The notes beneath the pieces are model-generated. The model saw only the letters and a program-made list of their open reading frames with translations. It had not been told where the DNA came from and ran no database searches. The position numbers and the translations under genes were made by a program. This document shows positions 31,172 to 39,333 of a DNA stretch of 44,159 nucleotides, piece by piece; within the stretch, counting starts at the first letter, position 1, and every line of letters starts with the position of its first letter. This DNA comes from Spirochaetota bacterium (lineage in GTDB: Bacteria > Spirochaetota > Spirochaetia > Treponematales > UBA12059), in the NCBI GenBank assembly GCA_003247225.1, contig QKAK01000003.1:1-44159 (forward strand), given 5' to 3'.

Positions 31172-32103
31172 AGTCGTTCCTCCCCACGGGCCGGAGCCGT
31201 CGATGCGTCGGCGGGATAATCCTTAAGCCGCAGCTCGGTCAGCAGCTCGCGGCTCAGTATCGGCGGTTCCAGCAGCTCGTCGGCGTGCTCCACGAAGCGC
31301 TGGACCAGGTCGAGCGCGCGGCCCATGTACACGCCGTCGGCGATGCGGTCGTCGAAGGTATAGCGCAGCCTGAGCATCTTGCGCGTCACCGGGCGGAAGC
31401 CCTCGTCGAGGCGGCGCTCCTCCCGCACCTTGCCCATCGCCAGGAACACCGGGCAGTTGCCGCGCTCGAACAGGTGATGGTACGGCGCGTCCAGCCCGAA
31501 GGAGCCGACGTTGGTCAGGAAGACGCTCGACCACATCGGGTCCGAGTCGGTCATCGAGCGGGGCATCAGGTTGCGCTGGTCGAGCCAGTCCATGCCGCGC
31601 ACGAGCAGCCTGACGAGGGGATCGGGCAGCCTCATGATGGTCGAGACGACGGCCTCGTTCTCGGCGCCGTCGTCCGACACGGCGCGCTTGACCGCGGCCC
31701 GCACCTTCCTCGCGGTGGTCGCGAGCGTCTCGTAGGGGCTGAAGGAGATCTTGACGTTCACCTCCTGGCCGTCGTCGCTGATCTCCTTCTTGGCCACGAA
31801 GTTGACGAGTATCTGGTTCCGCTGCCAGAAACGGTAGCCGGAGATGAAGCGGTTGAGCTTGGGCCGCATCGCGACCGCGCGCGCCGCCGCGGCGATCACC
31901 ACGCCGAACAGCGTCAGGATCTCGCGCTCCTTGATCAGCTCGCGGTTCACTTCCTTGATGAGGTCCATCGTCTCGGTGACGTCGAGGTCCTGCTCGTAGT
32001 TGATCACCGACCCGCCCTTGCTCGGCATCAGGAAGGGCATGAAGCGGGTGAAGTCCGGCAGGTCCCGTATCAGCGTCGCGTCCGATCTCGTCTTCTTGAG
32101 CAT
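31168..32103 (-). CDS. 2-oxoacid dehydrogenase acyltransferase-like protein lacking catalytic His
   Basis: A 311-residue protein like the C-terminal catalytic domain of E2 acyltransferases (chloramphenicol-acetyltransferase fold), with no lipoyl or E1/E3-binding domain. Matching stretches include VVIAAAARAVAMRPKLNRFISG and TNVGSFGLDAPYHHLF. The active-site motif DHRxxDG is replaced by FDDRIADGVYMGRALD, so the catalytic His is Asp. Enzyme activity as an E2 is therefore doubtful. I start it at 32103 (SD AAAGGA) rather than further upstream. It is the first gene of a three-gene operon joined by TTGA overlap and 2-bp spacing. Confidence 0.78.
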   Translation of the reverse strand: MLKKTRSDATLIRDLPDFTRFMPFLMPSKGGSVINYEQDLDVTETMDLIKEVNRELIKEREILTLFGVVIAAAARAVAMRPKLNRFISGYRFWQRNQILVNFVAKKEISDDGQEVNVKISFSPYETLATTARKVRAAVKRAVSDDGAENEAVVSTIMRLPDPLVRLLVRGMDWLDQRNLMPRSMTDSDPMWSSVFLTNVGSFGLDAPYHHLFERGNCPVFLAMGKVREERRLDEGFRPVTRKMLRLRYTFDDRIADGVYMGRALDLVQRFVEHADELLEPPILSRELLTELRLKDYPADASTAPARGEERL

Positions 32104-32120
32104 GGCGTCCTTTCGCTGGT

Positions 32121-32137
32121 GGTACGAAGCTTGTACC
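32121..32137. repeat. GTACGAAGCTTGTAC palindrome in the leader of the acyltransferase-like gene
   Basis: GGTACGAAGCTTGTACC is a near-perfect palindrome 18 bp before the ATG. Its 15-bp core recurs at 37602-37616. The inner CGAAGCTTGT is also the inner part of the MITE end. Confidence 0.55.
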
Positions 32138-32275
32138 GCGCTCGCCGCGGCGAACCGTGAACGGCCGCAGAATCGGGCGTTCACGTCGCGTCGCGCTCCC
32201 GGGAGCGCAGCCGCGGCCCGCCCGAAAGGCTCCGTAGCGCCTTACGATCATAGCACGCCCGGTTCGCCCTCGTCC

Positions 32276-33847
32276 CTACCGGAAGGGCGGGACCGGGACC
32301 GATACCGATAGCTGGAAGCCCTCGCCCTTGGCCGTCGAGACGCGCAGGCTGCCGCCGAACCCCGCGATCCTGTCGCGCATCATGCGTATCCCGTGGCCGG
32401 GGACGAAGCCGTCAGCCCCGTCGCCGTCGTCGACCACGGTGAGCAGCACCGATGACGGCCTGAAGACGGCGCCGACGAAGACGGATCGGGCGCCCGAGTG
32501 CTTGATGGCGTTGGCGAACGACTCCTGGCAGCAGCGCTCGAGCGCGCGCGCGAGCGGCGCGGGGACGGGCCGCTCCTCGCCGAGCGTCGATACCTCGACG
32601 CTCAGGTCGGTATCCTGGTAGAGGCCGACGATGTCGTCGAGCAGCCGCGATAGGTACTCGCGCTCCGGCGGGGCGCTCGTCCCGTCCGGGGCCGAGGGCC
32701 TGACGGCGAGCTCCAGGTCCCGCTCGGCGGCGGCGGCCTGTTCCCCGGCCTGGGCGACGAGCCTGCGCGCCTTGCCCGGGTCCGAGGCGAGGCTCGACGC
32801 GGCCGCCCTCAGGAGCAGGATGACGAGGGTGACCGAATGGCCGAGCAGGTCGTGCAGGTCCATCCGCGCCCGGTTCGCGGCCTCTACCTCGTACAGGGCG
32901 TCCCTCCTGGCGTTCCTTTCCCGTAGGCGCGCGTTGAGCGCCTCGAGAGCCGCGTTCCGCGCGTCGTACTCCCGCTCGAGCCGCCGTATCGTCCCGAAGT
33001 CGGCGTACAGCTCGATCGAGTAGCCGCGCTTCCTGAACGCCTTGTAGAGGCCGAGGGACCCGGCGCCCTCGGCGGGGAGGGTCGAGTACGCCGTCCGGCC
33101 CGAAGGGGACTTGACGACGACCGGGTCCGGCAGCCCTCGGATCAGCTCCTCGGGCGGGAACGGCAGCACGCCGAGGAAGCCGTGCCTGAACGCCGCCGTC
33201 CCGAAGAGCCCGAGCGATAGGCTCATAAGGATCGGCGTCACGTCGAAGAGCGGCTGGATGACGCCGGCGATATAGAGCGCGTTGACGGCGAGCGGCAGGG
33301 CCGCCGAGGCGGCTATCATCGCGTCGGCGGTCCTGACCGAGCGGCCCCGGCCGAAGCCGCGGGCCGCCATGACGATGCCGGCGGCTACCAGGCCGTAGGT
33401 ATAGGCGGAGTGGGCGTAGAACGCCGGGCCGAAGGTGTCGCCGTAGAAGTCGTAGGTCGCGTAGAATAGGTGGTGGGCCGGATTGGTCGCCGCGACTGCG
33501 AAGAAGGCCGCCCCGCCGGCGTAGAGGGCCCACGCGACGCGGAGCGGGCGCCGCCTCGCGTAGCGGTACGCGAAATGGAAGAACGACGGGCCGAGCGCCG
33601 ACACGCCCGCGTACTGGACGACGATCCAGGCCCAGCGGAGGCCCTCCGTCGGCGATACCGTCTTCAGTATCTTGGCCACGATCCAGAGCGCCAGGCACGC
33701 CTGCAGCTGGACGTAGCGGTAGAGCGTCGCGTCCTTGCCGGCCCTGGAGAAGAAGGCGAGGTTCGTCCGTATCACGGCGGCCAGCGCGACGAGGTGGGCG
33801 AGCTCGATCCAGAAGATCTCGCGCGCCAGGTCGGGACCCATGGGCAT
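32276..33847 (-). CDS. 7TM sensor histidine kinase (HisKA_3 / NarX-type)
   Basis: A 523-residue kinase. Residues about 1-230 have seven or eight hydrophobic helices resembling the N-terminal 7TM region of histidine kinases (WIVVQYAGVSALGPSFFHFAYRY is typical). A short PAS-like region and coiled coil lead to the HisKA_3 phosphoacceptor box RMDLHDLLGHSVTLVILLL. The HATPase has N box ESFANAIKHSGA, then DDGDGADGFVPGHGIRMMRDRIAGFGG. It follows the NarL-type regulator by 3 bp and should be its cognate kinase. The ligand is unknown. Confidence 0.92.
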   Translation of the reverse strand: MPMGPDLAREIFWIELAHLVALAAVIRTNLAFFSRAGKDATLYRYVQLQACLALWIVAKILKTVSPTEGLRWAWIVVQYAGVSALGPSFFHFAYRYARRRPLRVAWALYAGGAAFFAVAATNPAHHLFYATYDFYGDTFGPAFYAHSAYTYGLVAAGIVMAARGFGRGRSVRTADAMIAASAALPLAVNALYIAGVIQPLFDVTPILMSLSLGLFGTAAFRHGFLGVLPFPPEELIRGLPDPVVVKSPSGRTAYSTLPAEGAGSLGLYKAFRKRGYSIELYADFGTIRRLEREYDARNAALEALNARLRERNARRDALYEVEAANRARMDLHDLLGHSVTLVILLLRAAASSLASDPGKARRLVAQAGEQAAAAERDLELAVRPSAPDGTSAPPEREYLSRLLDDIVGLYQDTDLSVEVSTLGEERPVPAPLARALERCCQESFANAIKHSGARSVFVGAVFRPSSVLLTVVDDGDGADGFVPGHGIRMMRDRIAGFGGSLRVSTAKGEGFQLSVSVPVPPFR

Positions 33848-33850
33848 CGG

Positions 33851-34501
33851 CTAGACGAGCCCCTTCTTGATGGCCGTCACGGCGATCTGCGTCCTGGCCT
33901 GCAGGCCCATCTTCGAGAGTATCGACGAGACCCGGTTCTTGACGGTGCCCTCGGAGCAGCGGTCGGCCTCGGCTATCTCCTTGTTGCTCATGCCCTCGGC
34001 TATGTACGCGACGACGCGCAGGTCGGTCTCCGTCAGCCCGTAGGGCTCGTCCCGGGAGTCGTGCGCCGAGGCTGGACGGAGGCGCTCGGCGTCGGCGATG
34101 AAGGGGGCGACGCAGGCGTGGTACACGAAGAGCCCGGCGGCCGCGCTCCGTATCGCGAGGACGAACACCGCCGGCTCGACGTCCTTGAGCACGAAGCCGC
34201 GCACGCCGAGCCTGAGGGCCGCCCTGATGGCGGCCGGCTCCTCGAAGGTCGTCAGCAGGAGCACCGGCACCTCGGGGGCCGACGCCGCGAGCCGCTCGGC
34301 GGCGTCGAGCCCGGAGAGCCCCGGCATGCGTATATCGAAGACGGCCACGTCCGGCCGCAGCGCCTCGACGGCGCGCGCGGCCTCGGCCCCGTCGGCGCAG
34401 GTCGTCGCCACCTCGATGTCTGGCTCCGCCTGCAGGAGCCCCGAGAGCGACGAGAGTATGAGCGGATGGTCCTCCGCGAGCACTATGCGTATGGGCCTCA
34501 A
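33851..34501 (-). CDS. NarL/FixJ-type response regulator
   Basis: A 216-residue regulator. Receiver domain IRIVLAEDHPLILSSLSGLL, phospho-Asp in VAVFDIRMPGLSG, Lys in VLKDVEP; then a LuxR-type HTH LTETDLRVVAYIAEGMSNKEIAEADRCSEGTVKNRVSSIL. It starts with TTG at 34499-34501, which overlaps the stop of the upstream PAS protein (TTGA). It is the middle gene of a three-gene signalling operon and a candidate for binding the inverted repeat at 35490-35517. Confidence 0.93.
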   Translation of the reverse strand: MRPIRIVLAEDHPLILSSLSGLLQAEPDIEVATTCADGAEAARAVEALRPDVAVFDIRMPGLSGLDAAERLAASAPEVPVLLLTTFEEPAAIRAALRLGVRGFVLKDVEPAVFVLAIRSAAAGLFVYHACVAPFIADAERLRPASAHDSRDEPYGLTETDLRVVAYIAEGMSNKEIAEADRCSEGTVKNRVSSILSKMGLQARTQIAVTAIKKGLV

Positions 34502-35463
34502 TCGTTCCTCCGTCGGTAGCGCATCCCGTGCACCGTCTCGCGTATCCTGTCCATGGCCTCCCTCGATTCGACGACCGCGGCCTCCAGCGACGACTCGGTC
34601 GGCTCGCCGGGCCCTTCGAGGCTCCCGAGCCGCGCCTTAACGCGCCTCAGGTACTCGCGTACCCGCTCGGTCACCGCCTCGCGCTCCCTGAGCAGGCCCG
34701 CCTCGGATTCGAGGGACCGCGCGAGGGCGGCCTCGTCGACGAGCCTGCGGTTCCTGTTGAGGAGACGGGTGTTCTGGGACTCGAGGGCCTCGAGGAGCGC
34801 GTACTCGTCGGTCACGTCGCAGAGGTAGAAGACGCAGGCGCCCGGCGCCCCGTCCCCGGGCGCGCCCCTCGGCGACGCCGCCGAGCGCCAGTACCGGTAC
34901 CGCCTGCCGCCGAGCGCGAGCTCGCCCTCCGGGTACTCCCCGCGCCCGACCCGCGCGAGGGCGTCGCGCAGCTCGGGAGCGTAGCCCGCGGCGTCGAGCC
35001 TGGCTACGAGGTCGTCGAGCGAGTCTCCGAGGAAGGGGCCGTGGCCGCCGAAGTCGAGCTCGCCCCACGAGACGATATCGTAGCGCGAGTCCATGACGAT
35101 GACGTCGTCCCGTAGCGCGTCGAGTATCCAGCGAGCCATGCGCTCGGTCGGGAGCGTCGCCCCGGTCGGCCCGCCGGCGGCGGCCCGGGCGGCGGCCCGT
35201 ATCGCCGTCGCGGCCAGGGCGAGCGCGCCGCAGGCGGCCCCGACGGCCGCGGCGGCGCGGAACGCCGCCGCCCACCATGGGTAGGGGCAGGTGGAGGAGA
35301 GCGGATAGAGCGCGGAGGCGGTCAGGAGGGCGCCGATCCCGATCCGTAGCGGAGCCCTCGAGCGCCGCTCGGCTGTTTCCCAGGCCGCCAGGCAGAGCGC
35401 CGCGACCAGCGATACGGCGATGCCGTACCGGGCGTAGGTCGCGTACGAGTAATAAGTGATCAT
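34498..35463 (-). CDS. Membrane PAS protein with degenerate HisKA_3 domain (pseudo-kinase)
   Basis: A 321-residue protein. Three or so membrane helices fill residues about 1-95. A PAS-like domain follows (ALRDDVIVMDSRYDIVSWGELDF to residue about 215), then a coiled coil and a C-terminal helical pair: LREREAVTERVREYLRRVKARL and SREAMDRIRETVHGMRYRR. That pair matches the HisKA_3 dimerisation domain (end motif VRxxVHGLRP), but the HDxxGH phosphoacceptor segment is missing and no ATPase domain follows. It could pair with the complete 7TM kinase encoded downstream and modulate it. A -10 box sits 8 bp before the ATG, so the mRNA may be leaderless. Confidence 0.7.
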   Translation of the reverse strand: MITYYSYATYARYGIAVSLVAALCLAAWETAERRSRAPLRIGIGALLTASALYPLSSTCPYPWWAAAFRAAAAVGAACGALALAATAIRAAARAAAGGPTGATLPTERMARWILDALRDDVIVMDSRYDIVSWGELDFGGHGPFLGDSLDDLVARLDAAGYAPELRDALARVGRGEYPEGELALGGRRYRYWRSAASPRGAPGDGAPGACVFYLCDVTDEYALLEALESQNTRLLNRNRRLVDEAALARSLESEAGLLREREAVTERVREYLRRVKARLGSLEGPGEPTESSLEAAVVESREAMDRIRETVHGMRYRRRND

Positions 35464-35471
35464 CCGCTTTT

Positions 35472-35517
35472 ATATTACCATGCCGATGACTTTTGTCATG
35501 CCCCGCTATGACGAAAG
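35472..35517 (-). promoter_or_regulatory. Promoter and operator-like inverted repeat of the PAS/NarL/7TM-kinase operon
   Basis: On the minus strand ATGACA (35494-35499) and TAATAT (35472-35477) are 16 bp apart. The inverted repeat CTTTTGTCAT (35490-35499) / ATGACGAAAG (35508-35517), 9 of 10 matching, overlaps the -35. A nearer dyad ATGAC-TTTT-GTCAT also occurs. Position and symmetry fit a dimeric regulator such as the NarL-type protein encoded in the operon. A T run follows on the plus strand, so a terminator reading is also possible. Confidence 0.6.
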
Positions 35518-35599
35518 CCTTTATTTTTTTATCCATCCGGTACTATCGGCCGAAGGCCCCTACGTGGAGAATGCCCGCGCATAATCGCAAGGAGGTCTG

Positions 35600-36832
35600 A
35601 TGTTCAACAAACGTTGCCGCCTCGCCGCGCTCGCTGGCCTAGCCTGCGTCGCCCGGCTCGCGGCCGATGGAACCGGCGGCGACCTCGTCCCTGCATGGGG
35701 CAGCATGTACGCCGCGGGCAATACGACGCTCTCCGGCCAGGTAGCCGTCGAGAGCGACGGGGGCGCGCTCGTGCTCTCCGCGGCGCCGTCGGTAGAATTC
35801 ATAGTCTGGAAACCCGTCATGGCCGGGATCGCCCCGTTGGACCTCGGCGTCCAGGCGATGGGCCGCGTCGCCGTCCCCCTCCGCTACGCCGGCTTCCAGC
35901 TCGGGCTCGGCGGCGGCGGCAGCGTGCACTTCGGGCTCCGCGGGCTCGAGACGCCCGTCTCCGGGTACCTCGACCGAGTCGACCTGTTCGCCCGCTTCGG
36001 GCTCGGCTTCGCCGCCACTACGAGCGACGGCCCGGGCCTGATCGGCTATAGCTCGTCGGGCTTCAACTACTTCGTCGACGACCGGCTCTTCATCGGCCTG
36101 GCGTACACGCAGTGGGGCTATTACGGCGGGGTGTCCCTGCAGGGCGGGCTCCGCCTCGGCAGGGGCTCGTCCGTCTCAGGCATGGGCGGCGTCTGGGACG
36201 CCGGCGCGCTGGCCATAGGCGCCGCCGCCGAGACGGTCTTCGTGACGCGCTTCTACGCGTACTACTTCACCTCGTTCTACACGGGCGGCTACTACTTCCC
36301 GGCCCCGTACCGCGTCGGCGACTCGACCGTGTACCGCGTGCGCGACCGGGACTCCGGCGACTCGTTCACCGTCGAGCGCGCCTTGCTCTCCGAGGAGGCC
36401 GACGGCTCGCGATGGTGGCGGCTCGAGTTCAGGCAGGGCGACGAGAGCGTCCTGTACGAGTTCAGGATGAGGGACGACACGCGGGTCGCCGAGATACTCT
36501 ACAGCGAGAACGGCGGGCCGACGGTCCGCGTCGTGCCGACCAGGACCGACATGGCCGCCTACTACGAGGGCGCTACGGTGTACGACGGCGCCGAGGACGG
36601 CCGCTCCAAGAAGGAGACCGTGCGGGTCGGCGCCGGCAGGTTCGACGCGAGGCGCGTCTCGAGGCGCGTCGTCGCGGACGACGGTTCCGTCGGCGACTTC
36701 GCTTGGTGGCTATCCGACTCGGTGCCCGGGGGGCTCGTGAAGTACGAGGCCGAGGAGGAGGACGACTCCATGGAGCTGACCCTGGAGAGGGTCTCGACCG
36801 GCGCGGCCTTCAGGCTGAGGAGCGCGAAGTGA
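35600..36832 (+). CDS. Exported protein, probable outer-membrane beta-barrel
   Basis: A 410-residue protein with a signal-peptide-like start (MFNKRCRLAALAGLACVARLAADG). The body is rich in alternating Tyr/Phe/Gly/Val strands (FQLGLGGGGSVHFGLRG, FARFGLGFAATTSDG, FYAYYFTSFYTGGYYF), as in spirochaetal outer-membrane barrels. The C-terminal part (about 240-400) looks like a soluble beta domain (VYRVRDRDSGDSFTVERALL). Excellent Shine-Dalgarno AAGGAGGT at 35589-35596. It is translationally coupled to the next gene by a GTGA overlap. Family not identified. It is divergent from the pseudo-kinase signalling operon, which may control it. Confidence 0.75.
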   Translation: MFNKRCRLAALAGLACVARLAADGTGGDLVPAWGSMYAAGNTTLSGQVAVESDGGALVLSAAPSVEFIVWKPVMAGIAPLDLGVQAMGRVAVPLRYAGFQLGLGGGGSVHFGLRGLETPVSGYLDRVDLFARFGLGFAATTSDGPGLIGYSSSGFNYFVDDRLFIGLAYTQWGYYGGVSLQGGLRLGRGSSVSGMGGVWDAGALAIGAAAETVFVTRFYAYYFTSFYTGGYYFPAPYRVGDSTVYRVRDRDSGDSFTVERALLSEEADGSRWWRLEFRQGDESVLYEFRMRDDTRVAEILYSENGGPTVRVVPTRTDMAAYYEGATVYDGAEDGRSKKETVRVGAGRFDARRVSRRVVADDGSVGDFAWWLSDSVPGGLVKYEAEEEDDSMELTLERVSTGAAFRLRSAK

Positions 36833-37494
36833 GGACGACGAGGATCATAGCCGCCTGCGCGGCGATCGCGCTCTGCCAGGCCGCCTACGGGGCTGACGCC
36901 AAGTCGAACGCGGTCAGCCTCGACCCGATAGCCGTCCTGTTCAACCTGTACTCCGGATCGTACGAGCGCGCGCTCGGCGAGTCCCTCTCGGCGAAGCTGT
37001 CTGTCGCCTATTCGCCGAACTTCCTCTGGCTCTCCGACCTCTCGTACTTCGACGCGACCGTCGAGGGCCGCTTCTACTTCGGGGCCGCGCTGCGCGACCT
37101 GCTCGGCGACGCGGATCCCGGCGAGCGGATACGCGGCCGCCTCATGACGCCCGGCATCGTCGGTCCCTACGCGGCCGCCTTCGTCGGCTGCCTCGGCGCC
37201 TCGGCGGACGACTGGACGGCCGCGGACGCGGGCGGGTCGTATACCTTCGACGCCGACGCCTTCGGGCTCGGCGCGGGAGCCGGCGTCGGCCTCAAGTACG
37301 CGCTCTCGGACGGCGGGCTCGTCTTCTTCGCCGAGCCCTTCGTCGGGGCCCGCTTCTACGCCCTCGTCGGCGGCGATAACGGCTGGCGCTACGTCGACTC
37401 GTCCGGCGACGCCATCCCGAAGCCCGAGGGCTTCGAGGACGGCTTCAGCCGGAGCGGGCTCTACTTCGGCGTGAACGTCGGCCTGGCGTTCTGA
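36829..37494 (+). CDS. Exported protein, probable outer-membrane beta-barrel
   Basis: A 221-residue protein starting with GTG at 36829-36831; this overlaps the upstream TGA (GTGA). The signal peptide is RTTRIIAACAAIALCQAAYGADA. The rest has short amphipathic strands (FNLYSGSYERAL, LSAKLSVAYSPNFLWL, GLYFGVNVGLAF at the very C terminus), and ends in Phe as many outer-membrane barrels do. No named family recognised. A long GC-rich hairpin follows its stop. Probably made with the preceding protein. Confidence 0.75.
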   Translation: MRTTRIIAACAAIALCQAAYGADAKSNAVSLDPIAVLFNLYSGSYERALGESLSAKLSVAYSPNFLWLSDLSYFDATVEGRFYFGAALRDLLGDADPGERIRGRLMTPGIVGPYAAAFVGCLGASADDWTAADAGGSYTFDADAFGLGAGAGVGLKYALSDGGLVFFAEPFVGARFYALVGGDNGWRYVDSSGDAIPKPEGFEDGFSRSGLYFGVNVGLAF

Positions 37495-37514
37495 CCCCGT
37501 ACCCGATCGATACG

Positions 37515-37556
37515 GGCGGCCTCCGGGAGGGCCTTGTCCCTTCCCGGAAGGCCGCC
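37515..37556. terminator. Hairpin after the envelope-protein operon
   Basis: GGCGGCCTCCGGGA (37515-37528) pairs with TCCCGG-A-AGGCCGCC (37542-37556) with one bulged A, a 14-bp stem with a 13-nt loop. Only TTCC follows on the plus strand, so it is a weak rho-independent candidate. Confidence 0.5.
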
Positions 37557-37601
37557 TTCCTATCCCCGCGGATCGCAGTCGCCGGCGAGGCTACGCTAGT
37601 A

Positions 37602-37616
37602 GTACGAAGCTTGTAC
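37602..37616. repeat. GTACGAAGCTTGTAC palindrome, second copy
   Basis: Identical 15-bp core to that at 32122-32136. It lies 11 bp beyond the 3' end of the minus-strand gene at 37628. CTAGTA precedes it, which recalls the first bases of the mobile-element end (TAGT). Confidence 0.5.
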
Positions 37617-37627
37617 TGCCGCGGCGG

Positions 37628-38527
37628 CTAGCGCCCCGCCGGCCGATCCGACGCGTCGAGTATGGCGCGTAGCTTGAACGCGTTCATGACGCTGGCGCGG
37701 CTCGAGCCGAAGTATCGTTTATTGATGGAGAAATCGGCGCTCGAGCCTTCATCGGCCAGGCGGCCGCGGAGGTCGACCGTGAAGCGGTCGCCTGAATCGC
37801 CGACGCGTATCGCCAAGTCTATCTCGACGGGATGATCGCGGTACGAGACCGAGAAACCGCCGTCCCGCTCGGACGAGAACGAGGGTAGCGGCGCGCGCGC
37901 GTTAGGGGCCGCGCCCGGCGTCGGGCGGAGCGCGTCGTTCAGGATCGACGCGGCCTTGAAGTACGCTTCCGGATTGACCGCTTGGCCGTCGCCCGACGCG
38001 AGCGTGTCCATGAAGGCCTTCAGGCTGAGCTTATGCAGATCGTCGTCGTATTCCTTCGCCGCCTTGGCGGTCTCCTTCTTGACGTCGACCGGCTTGGCCG
38101 GCGGGTCGAAGAACTTCGAGACGGAGAAGAAGCGGTCGACCTGGTCGCGCGACATCGCCACCTGGTTCGGGCCTGACTGGACTATGGACTCGACCGCCTC
38201 GGCGACCGAATGCGTGCGGCTCCGGTCGATTACCACCAGCTTCTCGATCTTCTTCATCTCGGCGGCGATGAGCCGATCGATCCGCTTGATCGTGCCCGCT
38301 ATGGCCGCCTCGACCTCGCGCGCGTTGAACGAGTTGACCTTGGAGGCCTTGAGCTTCTCCATGGAGACGAAGATGTCGTGCGATATGGCTTCCGCCGTCT
38401 TGAAGAGATCGCTCTTGTCGGCGATCGACAGCGAGATGCTATTCTTAACGTAGGCCAGGTAGATCAGGTACGATTTGACCCGGTCGTCGAACGCGACGTG
38501 GGCCGGCTTCTTGCGCTTGCCGAACAT
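37628..38527 (-). CDS. Hypothetical protein, 299 residues
   Basis: I do not recognise the family. The product starts FGKRKKPAHVAFDDRVKSYL and is largely helical to residue about 205, with no signal peptide or membrane segment. It includes a region of heptad-like Lys/Glu/Leu (VEAAIAGTIKRIDRLIAAEMKKIEKL) that may be coiled coil. Residues about 215-290 become beta-rich (DGGFSVSYRDHPVEIDLAIRV). The start at 38527 is preceded by AAGGAGCGGTCC on its strand, a usable Shine-Dalgarno. It is probably a cytoplasmic protein. Codon use is like its neighbours. Confidence 0.65.
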   Translation of the reverse strand: MFGKRKKPAHVAFDDRVKSYLIYLAYVKNSISLSIADKSDLFKTAEAISHDIFVSMEKLKASKVNSFNAREVEAAIAGTIKRIDRLIAAEMKKIEKLVVIDRSRTHSVAEAVESIVQSGPNQVAMSRDQVDRFFSVSKFFDPPAKPVDVKKETAKAAKEYDDDLHKLSLKAFMDTLASGDGQAVNPEAYFKAASILNDALRPTPGAAPNARAPLPSFSSERDGGFSVSYRDHPVEIDLAIRVGDSGDRFTVDLRGRLADEGSSADFSINKRYFGSSRASVMNAFKLRAILDASDRPAGR

Positions 38528-38569
38528 GGACCGCTCCTTCGCTTGGCGTTTCCGAATAGCCCGGCTAGC

Positions 38570-39208
38570 TTACGCGGGCCGGTAGTCGTCGATATATCGC
38601 AGCCCGCGATCGTCCCGCGCCCCGAGCCTGTTGACGATGAGGAACCACCCGAGCGCCAGGTATGAGAGCGGCATGAGGAGCGCGAACAAGGGGCTCCCGA
38701 CGACGCTGGCCAGGGCGAGCCCGCTCAGCGCGCACAGCGTCCTGAACGGCTTCACGCTCGGGGCGGCTCGGGCCACCGGCCTGAGCGCGGCGCCTACGAG
38801 GATCCAGGCGAGCGCCCTGGCGAAGTACGCGACCAGGCGCGAGCCCTTCGATCCGAGTATCGAGGCTACCAGCCGCTTGAGCCCGATCGCGTCCGCGGTC
38901 GCCAGGGCCTTGAGGTCGATCCCGGCTTTAATGACAGACGTCACACCGGCTCCGACGGCGTACGACGCCAGCAGGAACAGCACCGCCGGCCATATCCACG
39001 GCGATAGGCCCTGGCGACGGACGAACGCGGCGAGGAACAGCAGCGGCAAGGCTAGGACGGCCGACGCGATCGCCGCGAAACCGGTCGATAGGGTTCCCGT
39101 CCCCTGCGAGGCGCTTATGCCGTACGCGTAGTACAGGACTATCGTCAGGAGGAATACGATGCCGATCGATACGGAGATCAGGCCGATCAGGGCTTTGGCT
39201 ACGCGCAT
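38570..39208 (-). CDS. Hypothetical membrane protein, about five helices
   Basis: A 212-residue product with hydrophobic stretches at about 5-30 (VAKALIGLISVSIGIVFLLTIVLYYAYG), 45-62, 70-85, 120-140 and 160-185. I start it at 39208, with GAGAGG upstream. The longer frame reaching back to 39952 enters the purU shadow and is rejected. No family is recognised. It lies 42 bp before the hypothetical gene at 37628-38527 and on the same strand, so the two may be co-transcribed. Confidence 0.65.
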   Translation of the reverse strand: MRVAKALIGLISVSIGIVFLLTIVLYYAYGISASQGTGTLSTGFAAIASAVLALPLLFLAAFVRRQGLSPWIWPAVLFLLASYAVGAGVTSVIKAGIDLKALATADAIGLKRLVASILGSKGSRLVAYFARALAWILVGAALRPVARAAPSVKPFRTLCALSGLALASVVGSPLFALLMPLSYLALGWFLIVNRLGARDDRGLRYIDDYRPA

Positions 39209-39333
39209 GTTTACCTCTCGTTTTATTATGTACGGGAAGTATAGCATCGCTTCGGGGCGACGTGAAGCGCCGTTCGCGGGCGACCGCAACCTGCCCGTCG
39301 GCGCCGGATACGGCGAGCCCGGCCGGCGCTCGC

